Shown piece by piece: positions 1-23,462 of a stretch of 64,000 nt of DNA. The notes beneath the pieces are model-generated. The model was given only the letters and a program-made list of their open reading frames with translations, was not told where the DNA came from and did not search any database. Both the position numbers and the translations under genes were made by a program. Position 1 is the stretch's first letter; each line of letters starts with the position of its first letter. This DNA is from Amoebidium appalachense. Lineage: Eukaryota; Ichthyosporea. The stretch is taken from assembly GCA_963693365.1 (NCBI GenBank), contig CAVNZM010000005.1, positions 1,302,001 through 1,366,000 on the forward strand, given 5' to 3'.

Positions 1-46
1 CATCGTGTATGCGTACTTCGTACCGTGTTCCGCATTCAAACCCCCC
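1..46 (+). repeat. 3' end of dispersed C-tailed repeat (family A)
   Basis: The first 46 bases match the 3' end of the repeat at 49722-50010 almost base for base, including the GTACTTCGTAC core and the CATTCAAAC end. The match runs straight into a C-rich tract from about 41. The window edge cuts off the rest. Confidence 0.75.
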
Positions 47-761
47 CCCTCCCCCCTCCCTTCCCCCACCTCCCCCCTCTCCCCGACGCTTTCCTCTCCC
101 AGAGTTCTTGCCCAGAGTCAAGATATTGAGTAGCCTTTTTGCCCCCTCGTCCCCTCCCCCCCCCCCCCCCCTCCCCCCCCCCCCCCCCTCCCCCCCCCCC
201 CCCACCCCCTCCCCTCCCCCTCCTCCATCCATCCCCCCCCCCCCCCCCCCCCCCCCATCTTTCCATTTTCCTATGTGTCTGGCTGCACATAGTGTGGCTT
301 TGGGCCGGCATAGAATGGCCGTATTGGCTTTATACATATTGATTAGTTTAGGCGCCTGTGTATGCGGTGTGTGTGTGTGCCCTGGAATCTTTGGTGAAAC
401 ACGCTTGAATGCTTGGTGTTGGTGAAACGCGGATTACAAGACTTCAAAGCAACCACGGCTGCTTCCATTTTAGCCGCTGGGCGGCGAGCCACATTAGTGA
501 CGTCATTCTGTGCACAATTTCCATGCCACCGTTTAGTCACCCTGAAAAAGGCGCGCAACTGAAGCTGGCTCTGTGGTATGTCGACATCGGCATGTGACAC
601 AATTTGATGGCGACTCTTGATTGGTGAGACACATTTGAGAAATGTGGCTCTTGGGTGCTCAGCGGTGAATCAGCGCCCAGACGCTAAAATGGGAGAAGCG
701 GTGGTTGGTTTAAGGTGAACATTTGGGTGGTTAGGTGTGGGATGTCAAAGAAAGAATGCTA

Positions 762-792
<31 letters not shown>

Positions 793-1275
793 GGGGAGCA
801 GGAGGGCATAAGAAACCTCTAGGGGTGACGAGAGAGGGAAAGCTGGTGTGAGTGTGTGGACTGAGGAGATTGGGGGGGAGGGTGGGGGGAAGGAAGGGGG
901 GAGGGGGGAGGGGGGGAGGGGGGGGGCTAGGAGGGGATGGAAGGGAGAGGACAGAGTGAACGATTGACGAGGAGGAAGGAAGAGGAAAGGGAGGGTACTG
1001 CTGGTAGAGTGTGTCCGAAGGTGAGTGTGGTTGTGTGTTTGTGGATCGGATGGGATGGTTGAGGTGGGATGAGGTGGAAGGTCGGGAATATGGGGTGGTT
1101 GACTGGTGGGTTGACTGGTGGGTAGGTGATGGTGTGGTGAAGGAGTCCGTGGGTGTTTTGGTGGTGGTGGGTGATGGGTGGTTGGGGGGGGGGGGGGGGG
1201 AGGGGGGGGGGAGGGGGGGGGGGGGGGGGGGGATTCTGATGAACAGTGCTTGGGCATACAGGCACACCGACGTCC
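47..1275. other. Non-coding upstream region with C and G runs
   Basis: I recognise no exon here. The stretch holds a C-rich tract at about 140-256, roughly 450 bases of ordinary mixed sequence (about 270-755), a 29-base G run at 762-790, and G-rich DNA up to 1232. The long proline-rich and glycine-rich reading frames come from these runs. The 5-phosphatase promoter may lie here, but I can point to no motif. Confidence 0.5.
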
Positions 1276-12830
<11,555 letters not shown>

Positions 12831-13872
12831 TGTCTCCCTCCCAGGCCTGGCCCCTATCACACCCACATAGACATACACACACGCGCACACACAGACATGC
12901 AGCACCTGCACACTAACGCACCCACACAAACGCACATTTTCTCTCTCTCTTTCTCTCTTTCTTGCCAACCACACATGCATGTACATACATATTTAGGCGC
13001 TTGTGCGCAGTCATTTTTCCTGAAAGGCAACCTTTGATAGTTCGCATGTCTTGACGGCTTGGCTTTCAGAGCACACAATACCCTCGTGGCGCTTGCATAT
13101 GCACACACATGCAATGCCATGACATACACATACACATATACCTTTCCGTCCGTCCCTCCCACCTCTCGTTGTTTCACGTACCCAAGTACCCGTAACACCC
13201 GTGAAATGCACACGTGTAGCAGTAGTAACACATATTGGATCAGTCTAAACGTTTGGTCACATGACTGTGAATGAATGTGCATGTGAATGTTCTTGCCCTT
13301 GTCCTTAAATTCATTAGGTCACCTTGGCACATCAACTAGCCTATAGATATATGTACATACGATGTAGTCTAATTAGACACTGCTGTTTTTGTAGGTTGTG
13401 AACGATTGTCGTTTGCAAGCTAACCGATTGTGTTGTGTGGTGTTTCTGAAACGCACCACAAGTAAGTGTAGCTGAATGACGCTGTGTGCAGTGTACATGC
13501 AAATGTTAAAGCAGGCACTTTGATTGCCTGCATAATGCATGCAGATGTACATGTAGCGCTTGGAAGTATGAATGTAGTGTAGCTGTATGCAGCTTGAGTA
13601 GACGCAAGGTAGTAAGGCCTGTGCACGAGGTCCAAGAATAACAGTAAAAGAACTGGCACCTGACGTCGCGCATACCCACAACCAACCAACCCCCCTCCCC
13701 CTTCCTCAGAAAAAAAAAGAGAGCCGAGAGAGAGAGAGGGGGGGGGGGAGAAAAAATTAAAAAGGAAAAAACACTTCACCCTCTCTTCTCCTCTTCCCGA
13801 ACCTACTTTACGGTCACAGTGTGAGCTTCTATGTATTCTCTGCTGCAGCCTCCCGGCCGGATCCCCCCCCCC

Positions 13873-13903
<31 letters not shown>

Positions 13904-14662
13904 ATTTTTAACCACCACTACTAAGTGACACGTACATGCACGCACATACTCGCACACAGCAAATTTTCACACGAGTCCATGCCTCACATACCTCCCAAGT
14001 AAAAGGTTCGTACGTACACAGCTGCATGCATGTGCCGACAGACCTGTGCACTATGAGCACTGCCCTCTATGCGCTCAGATACCCTCTCTCCGGGGCCAAG
14101 ATCTTGGATCGATGTGTACAGGTTGGGACTGGTCAGAACCGCCAGTTGTACGGTATGCATGGTGCGCAGCCGTTGGCAATTCTCCTTCAACTCATTAGAT
14201 CTAAATGACGTGTGCAAATGTACATGTAGGTTGAGAGCAAGGGCAGGTATGCAGGCATGTGCACCAGGACACTTGCCAGGTAGAAATGAGATTGAGGGTC
14301 TCGGTTCTTCCCCCGTTTACTCCCCTCTAGGATAGTAAGACTCCGTACCTCACGGAGGCAGCAGGTCTCTCCCCAGGCGGCACACTGATTTAATAAATGG
14401 GGCAAAAACAACGCCAGGCATGTGATGGGTGTCTACCACACACACGTAAAATAGCCGGGTGGCTAATAGTTATCTGCGTATGTTCAAGGCAGAAAATGCT
14501 AAAAACCTATGTATAAATGGGTCTTTTCGAACTTTGCACAAGTTTATAACTGTACTTACACACTGAATCTCCTATAAAATGTGTGATAATCGATTGCTAA
14601 ATACGACAATAACCAATATATGTATGTAGCTAGGGGACCCCCCATAAAATTTTATCCAGCCC
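12831..14662. other. Region between the convergent 5-phosphatase and tyrosinase genes
   Basis: The two genes are transcribed toward each other across this 1.8 kb. It holds CA-rich DNA (12860-12945), ordinary mixed sequence, and an A run next to C-rich DNA (13863-13904). Short open frames at 13936-14208 and on the opposite strand match nothing I know. It should include the 3' ends of both transcripts, but I identify no polyadenylation site with confidence. Confidence 0.4.
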
Positions 14663-15309
14663 CTAATCACACAAGGGCTCATTATCCTGCACCCCCAGGA
14701 AATCCTGCCATACGGAGGGCAGACGTTCACGAGGGCCCAGCGTTGCACACTCATCCCTGGACGCTAATGTCAGTGCAGCCTTTCCACGCTCACGGGGATC
14801 CCTAACCTGGCCCACAACTGGGCTCTGCATGGCGGCAGTAAACCTAGTCTTTGCCTTGCTTGCAGTGGATGCACGCTGCACTGCCTCAGTGCTGACGGAT
14901 GTGGCATCGGGGGCCACAAACTCGGCAACAACATCGCTGGGGGCAGACAGGAGCACAGGTTGCTGCAAGTCTGTGGCATCCAACACGGTGATCATCTGTG
15001 CTGGCATGGCTGACCCGAGAATAGGGGCCTGGTCGTTGACTAGCGGTGATGCCATTACTTGCAGTGTGTTAGACAGCCAGGGGATAGGGAAACTGCAAGA
15101 CGACAAAAGGGTGCGGTATGTACTGCGATCAAGTGCGTCCGATGCGTAGGTATAGCCCAAAGCGTTGATGTTGTTGACTTGACGGGGGGTGATTGGCATT
15201 GTGAACACGGCCATTTGCTGGTCGAACCCATGCGGCACTGGTGATTGGTTGGTGGTGTAGAGCTCAGGGGGGACAACGGCCCCAGGGTCACGGTCGTGCC
15301 CGTGGCATG

Positions 15310-15353
<44 letters not shown>

Positions 15354-18300
15354 TCAAGATGAGGGGGAAGGCGTGGTGTTAGAACACCATCTACATTTTT
15401 TCCTTTAGGTGCTGTTGGTGGCGCACGCATACAGGAGTGTAGCATTTGTGCACCGCCCCATACTGGGATCGCAATACTATGAAGGACTCAAATGCCAAAC
15501 GAAGAACACCCCCAAAAACCAATTACTTGCAAGCCCACAACGGCAGCATCCTCAAAACACGTCAGTACTCCTGACCGTTACATTGCACGGTGTGTGTGTG
15601 TATGTGTGCATGTACTACGGTTCTGGGGCTGACTGTGTGTGGATGGTGGGTAGGGTGGTGATGTTGGGGAGGACGTAGTTGCAGTGGGTGTGTGGAGGGG
15701 AGGGGAGGAGGGGGGGGGGGGGGGGGGGGGGGGGTGGGAGGGAAGGGGAGGGAGACCGACGTGAGAGTGAGGAGGGGGGGGAGGGGGGGGGGGGTTTTGA
15801 ATGCGTCAAAAAGTACGAAGTACACAAGAACAAACGGATAACACGATGCAGAATGCAAGCCATACATAAAGAGTATGCATAATAAGCAGAGCCCATCCTC
15901 AGGGGGGGCCCACGTCATCCACAGTACCCGAGTTTCGACCTATTCCCCTCGTTAACGAAACCCAACTCAGATACTGTTTCACTTGAACATGAGTAGGTCA
16001 CCCGTCTTGATCAGAGACGAGCAGGGTTGCTTATGCAGGCAAGGGCAGTGGGAAAGGCCGGGGGTTAAAGTTGCAGCAGTAAGCAGAAGCAAGAAAAATA
16101 TGGAGGGGGGGGGGGGGGGGGCGGAGGTTACCTGCCACATGGCCCAGCCCTTATCGACCATGGTGTGGTGAAGGAAAAAGACAGGGTCATTGGGTGAAAA
16201 CAAAACGTCATTCATGGTGCCGCCGTTGCCCCCAACATTCACATGGATCGTGCCGTGCCAGATTTTTCCACCAATCAGAGAAGCTCTGGAATGCGGGGCG
16301 GTTCAAAAAACCGGCTGCTGCTTCAGCCGGCCCAATGGTGCGCCAGGTGACCCCAAATGGCCTGGTCACACACGTGTTGCCGTTGTAGCGGATGGGACCG
16401 ATGAGGGTCTGCATGACACATGACGAGCCTGATGTGGGTAGAGAGAAAGAGGGGAAGACACTGTGAGTTCATGCTTTGTGGCAACAGATATCGTGTGCAC
16501 GTGTGCGGCGGAGAGGTTGTTTGGTTAGTCCGGAATCTACAGGGCCGGGCCTCCAGCCAAAAAAAAAAAAAAACATGTAAACGAGACTAATGGTCGAGAT
16601 GAGAGGTGATCGAGGATGAGGGGCGGGCGCGTGCGGGGGAGGGGGGGGGGGGGGGGGGGGGTAGTAACAGTAGTACAACGACATGCAACGACGAACTGGG
16701 CAAAACAGGATGCGCAGAAAGGATGCGGAGCATGCAGAGCCCACACACACCATCGGCCCCCTTTTTCCTCTTTCTGGGTACCCTGTCCAGCCCCCACCCG
16801 CATAAGTGCTAATCTACCGCTCTTATTTCTTTTTCAATGCAACATCATGTCATTCTCCTTTTGCTGGTAATGTTGGTGGTGGGTTCATTGAGTTTTCTTT
16901 TTATTCAGGGAAACGGGAAGGGAGGGGAGGGGGGAGGGGGCAGGGGGGAGAGGGGGGGGGGAGGGGGGTACTCACTGATGCCATCCCAGTCATCAATGAC
17001 ACTGATGGAGGGCCGGGTGGTCTGCACATCCTTGACGTCCTGGGTCCAGTCCCAATATGGCAGGGTCAGGCACGCATAGGAACCCCCCAGGGCACGCAGC
17101 TGGTTCTCGTACATCAGAAGCATCTGCCGGTGCCAGGCCAAAAACGCATTACTGTTGTGGCCATATTCGTTGGTGGCGGGGTTCCAATGGAGAGACTTGA
17201 CACGGTCCCATTGCCCGGAAGTGAACAGGGTTCGAACGGCACTAATGAAATTGTCTTTTTGCGCACGTGTAAGTTCACGCCATTCCTTGCGCACACGTCT
17301 TCCCTGTGCGTCAGACAAACCTGCACACACGTCGGGTGGAGGGGGTGGGGGTGCTGCGGAGGTAGTGGTTGTAGTAGTTGTGGTGGTTGTCCTCCTCGTT
17401 GTCGTGGTGGTGGTGGTGGTGGTGGTGGTGGTGGTTGTGGTGGTGGTGGTGGTGGTGGTGGTGGGTTTTGGGGTTGTAGTGGTGGTGGTGGTGGTGGTGG
17501 TGGGTTTTGGGGTTGTAGTGGTGGTGGTGGTGGTGGTGGTGGTGGTGGGTTTTGGTGTTGTAGTTGTGGTGGTGGTTGTGGGCGGGGTCGTGGTTGTGGT
17601 GGTGGTGGTGAAGGGATCGGGTGTTACAGAACGTGTTGTAGTCGTTGTGGTGGTGGTTCTCGTGGTGGTTATTGGCGGGGGGTTGGTGGTGGTCGGATTT
17701 AGGGTAGTGGTTGGGCCCGGATTTGGGGGGCAAATCACGTATCCGTAGCCTTCTGGGCTGTTGCATATGCAGTAGAAGCTCCCACGGGTGTTAATGCACC
17801 GCCCCCTTATTGGGCAAGGGGTGCTTACACATTCGTTGATATCCACACACGCTTTGTATTGGAAGGTAAATCCTTTGCGGCACCGAACACACCGCCGGCC
17901 ATTCCAATTACTTCCTGCAGGGCAGTTGGTGCCAGTGGCCACACAGCCCAGTGTCGAGTCCCAACGATAGCCATCGGCACACGTGGAGCGGCATAAACCT
18001 GTGTGTTTGTGTGTGTGTGTGTGTGTGTGTATGTGTGTGTGTGTGCGTGCGTGTGTGCGTGCATGCGAGCGTGCGTGTGTGTGTGTTGGGGGTGGAGGGG
18101 GGTGGGGGGTCAGGAGTGTGCTTGCATACACGAAAATAACATCTGTATTATCTATATCACTTTGTTTGTTTTCAAACCCTCTGCAATTTGTTGATGCAAT
18201 CCTTCCATGATCTGAGAAATTAATGTTATAGCTTGCTGGTTGTGTTCTCACCTGGGTCGGCCCAGCATTCTGCATGCTTGTAGCCCTTTACAATTCACCA

Positions 18301-18463
18301 AAAATTTTAGCTAAGACTTCATATGTGGAGGGAGTGTCCTACCATATCCGTCCATGTAGAAGCCGTCATCACACCTCAAGGGGACGAAGAATGATAACTG
18401 TGTGTATCCAGTTTCCGCACACAGGAGCAGGCACACTGCCCACACCAGTATTAAGGTAGTCAT
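14663..18463 (-). CDS. Secreted tyrosinase with EGF module and Thr-rich linker (frame break in the sequence)
   Basis: A type-3 copper phenol oxidase, probably exported. Exons, read on the minus strand: 18463-18343, 18269-18252 (18 nt), 17998-16976, 16428-16132, 15310-14663. They total 2107 nt, one more than 702 codons. Residues 1-22 are a signal peptide. Next come a Cys-rich region, a Ca-binding EGF module (about 98-136, starting VDINEC) and a Thr-rich, PKP-containing linker (about 142-259), likely O-glycosylated. CuA histidines are H317, H327 and H336 (FLAWHR), then PYWDWT; CuB is H445, H449 (HGTIHV) and H474 (FFLHH). Between FSDWWK and IWHGTIHV the frame moves by one base at the A run at 16263-16267. 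Everything else is intact, so this is either a sequence error, a recent mutation or a real frameshift. About 216 C-terminal residues (exon 5) are of unknown role. Confidence 0.87.
15797..16100 (-). repeat. Dispersed C-tailed repeat (family A), long copy, minus strand
   Basis: Reverse complement of the copy at 4296-4612 over about 300 bp with very few differences, so the two are recent relatives. On the minus strand it ends in a C-rich tract (the G-rich DNA at about 15711-15796 on the plus strand). It lies in the last tyrosinase intron, again in the sense orientation of the host. Confidence 0.82.
17340..17700 (-). repeat. Coding (ACC/ACN)n array for the Thr-rich linker
   Basis: Read on the minus strand, this block is mostly ACC and ACA/ACG/ACT threonine codons, broken by three PKP-type spacers. 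It lies inside tyrosinase exon 3. Synonymous variation (AAC-free, mixed ACN) in parts argues for selection on the protein, while long pure ACC stretches look like slippage products. Confidence 0.85.
18252..18269 (-). other. Proposed 18-nt tyrosinase microexon
   Basis: Joins exon 1 (phase 1 donor at 18343) to exon 3 (phase 1) in frame and yields GYECWADPGLC across the joins. The donor CAG|GTGAGA is strong. The acceptor ATGCAG is chosen by phase; the alternative acceptor at 18286/18287 would break the frame. Confidence 0.6.
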
Positions 18464-19573
18464 GTTTTCTCAATCCTGCTCCCCGTATGCGCTATGTGCT
18501 GGGCACATTAAAATATTAATGCGGTAAATTGTGGGTGGGAATGAAGGGTGCAGAGTAGTTAGACTCGGGGAGTCTTCTGGCGCACAATTTCCAGACAGCA
18601 CGCCGAATGTGCCCGTCTGGGGTCCTAAATAAGCTGCTTGCGCATTGAAGGTAGGTAGGTGCCTGTGTATCGAGGGTTTGCAGGGCAGAGTATGTGCCTG
18701 CAGCTGAAGGCAGCACTTATATATACATTTTGATAGCTATCGCATCACACAAGTCAGCTTGCACAACCATTCAAGAATGCGTGCGACTCACGGTAAGCTT
18801 TAGGTAGCTTTTATGGTGTTTGTTGTTTCTTATTTCTCGAAGACCGTTCCGGAGGCTTTGTGGCCTCGGTCACCGTGGGACTGTCCGTGGCAGCGGGTAG
18901 ATCTGAGTCACTGACTCATTTGGAAAGCACTGATTGGCTGTTGCCTACCATGAAGGCAGGAGCAGTGTAAATTGATGCGGTGCAGGCTGGCAGCCTGGCA
19001 GACGTCGACTGCAGCATTCCGTGCTCGTGCCATGCTGTGACTGCTATACATTAATAGGTTGTATTATTCAGGCAAGTCCAATAATTTAGTATTTAGCTGC
19101 TGATAGCTTCCACTATATCTCTATCTCACTAATTTGATAATTTTCTAATCGAACTTCCAGTCCTCTTCTGCCAACGTTCTGTGGTTGCTAGCTGCATTGC
19201 CCCCGTGTAGCCTCCCGGCCGTGTACAGAAGTGTAGATTGCTACTTTGGATGAAAACAATTTTTTCCTGGTATTATTTTCTTAGTAATAAAGATTGTACT
19301 AAGTCTTTGGAGCAGATGTGCCCCTTACAAATGGTGCGAGCACATTTCGACTTCTAGAAATATTTAGCACCGCTCAAATAGATTCACCTAGAACCGCTCT
19401 TGCAAATCCCCCCCCAAATTTTGAAGCATTCAGATGCTAAAAAAATCAAAGTCATTCATCCACATGCATTACCACTGGCAGATCGATATAGCCATTATGA
19501 ATATTTATCTTCAGATTTATATATAAATGCTGTAAATAGTACCTAATACTCCTGTTACACGTTCTTTATTAGT
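18464..19573. other. AT-rich region upstream of the tyrosinase
   Basis: Composition changes here: AT-rich, with almost no simple repeats. It includes the likely promoter side of the tyrosinase (start at 18463, transcribed leftward). Short frames at 18516-18716 have no recognised similarity. I see no exon. Confidence 0.4.
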
Positions 19574-20275
19574 TTGATACTCTCGAACCAAATTCTTCGA
19601 CGAAGATCTTTCCGTCGAATAAATCCAGCCAAAAGAAAAATAGATCTCCTCCCCTCTCTCTCCCCTTCTCCCCTGGGCACAAATACAAATAAACCCCGCA
19701 ATAGTGTGTGTGTGACTTTGGACTGCCACTTACTTATTAAACATGTACACAATCACAAGATAATCACGCAATATAACAAATGGAAAAAGATACCACACGA
19801 CACTAGACCCGATGAAAGCATACACCTTGAAAAACTAAGCCTTATGTCTCGTTTTATATATACTGACCGCCTCAACCATATTGCCAAATATGGCACTCGC
19901 AAGTGTATAACACCTAAATACATATTACCTTCCTGTAGAACTGGTCTTTCTCTAGCTGATGGTATTATTGATCAATTACCACGCTTTTACTGTACACGTG
20001 CTATACAGTGGAGATCTAATAAGTATAAGGTGGCATCATTTGCATGCCCAAACAACACACACACACACCAGTTTAACCGGTCATGTATCGCCAAATGTAG
20101 TTTGATAGACCACATAATACCGCAACACACACACGTCACATTCACAACAGACACCCAGAAAGATAGCCTACCTGTAAATTACAACATCCTTGATTTTATA
20201 CTAAACACGCGTAACTACGACCTGTTTATTAGATGTATTGATTGGCTTGAGAAACACATCACTACAAAATTATAG
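19574..20275 (+). pseudogene. 5'-truncated ORF of an uncharacterised dispersed element
   Basis: An open frame of about 233 codons ends in TAG-free coding up to the stop at 20273-20275. It has no ATG until about codon 91, so the 5' end appears missing. The frame contains Cys and His residues (for example TLDCHLLIKHVHNH) but I recognise no reverse transcriptase, transposase or other domain. Positions 19676-19870 recur at 63807-64000 with indels that break the frame, which marks this as a repeat family. The surroundings are AT-rich and lack microsatellites, unlike the rest of the window. It may be the 3' end of a retroelement or a virus-like insertion; neither is shown. Confidence 0.5.
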
Positions 20276-20284
20276 CGCACGCGC

Positions 20285-20296
20285 ACACACACACAC

Positions 20297-20351
<55 letters not shown>

Positions 20352-20383
20352 CCAGCTGATACCGAGTGTCCCGAGGGGAGCCC

Positions 20384-20424
<41 letters not shown>
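20285..20424. repeat. (CA)n followed by a long A run
   Basis: A CA array (about 20285-20350) and a 35-base A run (about 20389-20424) lie just downstream of the truncated repeat ORF. The A run could be a retroposed tail, but 100 bp of other sequence separates it from the ORF stop. Confidence 0.75.
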
Positions 20425-20425
<1 letters not shown>

Positions 20426-21296
20426 GGGGAACCCCAACTAATTGATTTCTCCTTGTAGTCTTTATGGTGTCTCGCAGAGAAAGTAAACCCTGATATATAG
20501 TCACCACCCGACATCTATGTACGTGATCATGATATACCGCTGAGGGGATATTCCGAGCAAACCCCCCCCCCCCATACCTGAGACTGGTTCTCTTTGCCTC
20601 GAGTAAACAGCGTAAACCCCAGATCACCATTCCAACATAAGGTAGGGGTTTGCTGGGAGGCCCGCGCTTTTTTTTGAGAAATGGTGTAAGCGGAGAAGCT
20701 GATTGGTCAAAGCAGGTGGCCAGTAAGATTTCGCTCCACTGCGCGACGCTAACCCCAGGGTGTGCAATTTGCGTTTTTCTCAAAGTCCCATTTCAGTAGG
20801 AGGAATGTGTCATCACTGAGTTCTCTCCAGCCTGTATGGTTAGTAAAGGGGGCATCGGCCTTTCTGAGAAATATTTTTCTTGGTTTATTTTGCCCCTGCT
20901 AGGACCGCTTTGAAGGGTCATTGGACCGAAACCTTCAACCCTAAAGGCAGTGGGCCATGCAAGGCTCCAAATAATATTGCCATCGGATGCGCTGTTCAGA
21001 TGATGCGGTTGTTTCAACTTGTGCAGCGTATACGGGCCCTCTGAAGAGGGCCGCCGGGTACGGCGCACCGTCCAGCACAGTATGTACTGGACCGGCAGGC
21101 TGCACAACGGCGTCAGCGCCGGCGGTGCCGTGCATACGCCCAGCTACGCCGCTGAATCTTGTGATTGATAACATGCAAATGCACAAACACATGCATGGGG
21201 ACGTAACAATCGAACTAAAATGCGGTGTAGTATCACTGCCGTAATTGCCTTGGTCAGGATTGTTTCTCGAGCCCCTACTAGGCCTAGGGCCTCTCC

Positions 21297-21299
<3 letters not shown>
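20425..21299. other. Unassigned sequence, no gene recognised
   Basis: Ordinary-complexity DNA with a GC-rich part at 21020-21150. An 85-codon open frame at 20987-21244 has no recognisable domain or splice context. Nothing here can be named. Confidence 0.35.
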
Positions 21300-22090
<791 letters not shown>

Positions 22091-22806
22091 CCTCACCTCT
22101 CTCTGTTCTCTCTCTCTCCCTTTTCGTTTTGAATTTTTTTTAATTAACGTCATATTCAGCACTGCTGCCTTTTGGTGGGTACCGGCCCCAGGAGACATAT
22201 ACCTACTTTCTAGGCTGAGCCCGCCAAACAGACATGGCAGAACTATCTATGGGACTAACAAAATTTGGCAAACAGACCAGGGGGCTTATGCTGAATTTCA
22301 AAGAAATCAGCGACTAGTTAGGGGGGCTCGGTTACGAAATTTTGCCTGTTTGGTGAGGGGGGTTCTACCGTAGTGTGGTGGGGCTGTGGGGTCTGTGGTG
22401 GTGGGGTATGTCTGGTATCCCATATCGTGTGGTCGTGTGGTGGCTGATTTTTGTCTATATAGGTGTTGTTGTGGGTTGCACACTATTCCGGTGTGTGTAT
22501 CTGCATTTTGCGCAAGCCGGCAGGGTGTGTGTGTTTTTTTTTGGGGGGGGGGGGGGGGAGGGGGGGGAGGGGGGGGGGGGGGGGGAGGGAGGGAGAGGGG
22601 AGGAAGGGGGGTTGTTCTAGGCGTTATGACTTGTTTCTTCCTACGGGCGGTAGCTCTAGGCTTGTGGTTTTTGTGTTGGTGTTTTGTGTGGGGGTCTGGG
22701 TGTTATGTCCTACATCTAGTTTTCCATATCATACAAAGAAAAACTCAGATATGAATACCTCCCTTCCTCCCCCCACCTCCCCCCCCCCCCCCCCCCCCGC
22801 CCTTCC

Positions 22807-22838
<32 letters not shown>

Positions 22839-23040
22839 CAACTCCGGGATCTGTCACGGCTCCCTCCCTTCCGTATTCCCCAATACCACCTTGTCACCAA
22901 ATTTCGTCTCGATCAAAGTTTTCAAATTTTGATTTAGGCAACGTTACGGTAATAAATCGTGCGCACTGTGTGCATGTGGGTGTCCGTGTGTTGTGCACGA
23001 GTGGACCCACGTGTGGGTACGGTGGGTGAATGTGTGCGGT
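22091..23040. other. Unassigned sequence with G- and C-rich tracts
   Basis: About 250 bp of normal-complexity DNA (22130-22380), a G-rich tract (22543-22610) and a C-rich tract (22770-22838). An open frame ends at 22373 but has no recognisable domain. Confidence 0.35.
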
Positions 23041-23267
23041 GTGTGTGTGTGAATGTGTGTGTGTGTGTGTGTGTGTGTTTGTGTGTGTGCGTGTGTGTGT
23101 GTCACACGGTGTGTGTGTGTGTGTGTGTTTGTGTGTGCGTGTATATGTGTGTGTGTGTGTGTGTATGCGTGCGTGTGTGTGTGTGTGTGTGACCCCAGTA
23201 CGTGTTTGTGCGTGCGTGTGCGCACGTGTGTGTAGGCATGTGTGTGTGTGTGTGTGTGTGTGTTTTG

Positions 23268-23325
<58 letters not shown>

Positions 23326-23369
23326 TCCCAGTACGTGTTTATGTGTGCGTGTGCGCACGTGTGTGTAGG

Positions 23370-23457
<88 letters not shown>

Positions 23458-23462
23458 TGTGC
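23041..23462. repeat. (GT)n block with an internal 133-bp duplication
   Basis: GT arrays interrupted by two near-identical segments, 23191-23240 and 23324-23373, each containing CCAGTACGTGTTT and GCGCACGTGTGTGTAGGCATG. Their offset is 133 bp. Confidence 0.85.

Noticed and set aside
9-425. Long proline-rich, glycine-rich, Ser-Leu, His-Thr, Cys-Val and Arg-Glu open frames here and throughout the window
   Set aside because: They are translations of C/G runs and CT, CA, GT or GA arrays, occur on both strands in parallel, and have no splice or domain support.
14069-14335. Open frames between the 5-phosphatase and tyrosinase genes
   Set aside because: No domain, and frames on both strands are equally open.
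20987-21244. 85-codon open frame in a GC-rich stretch
   Set aside because: No recognisable domain, no homologous copy in the window and no splice context.
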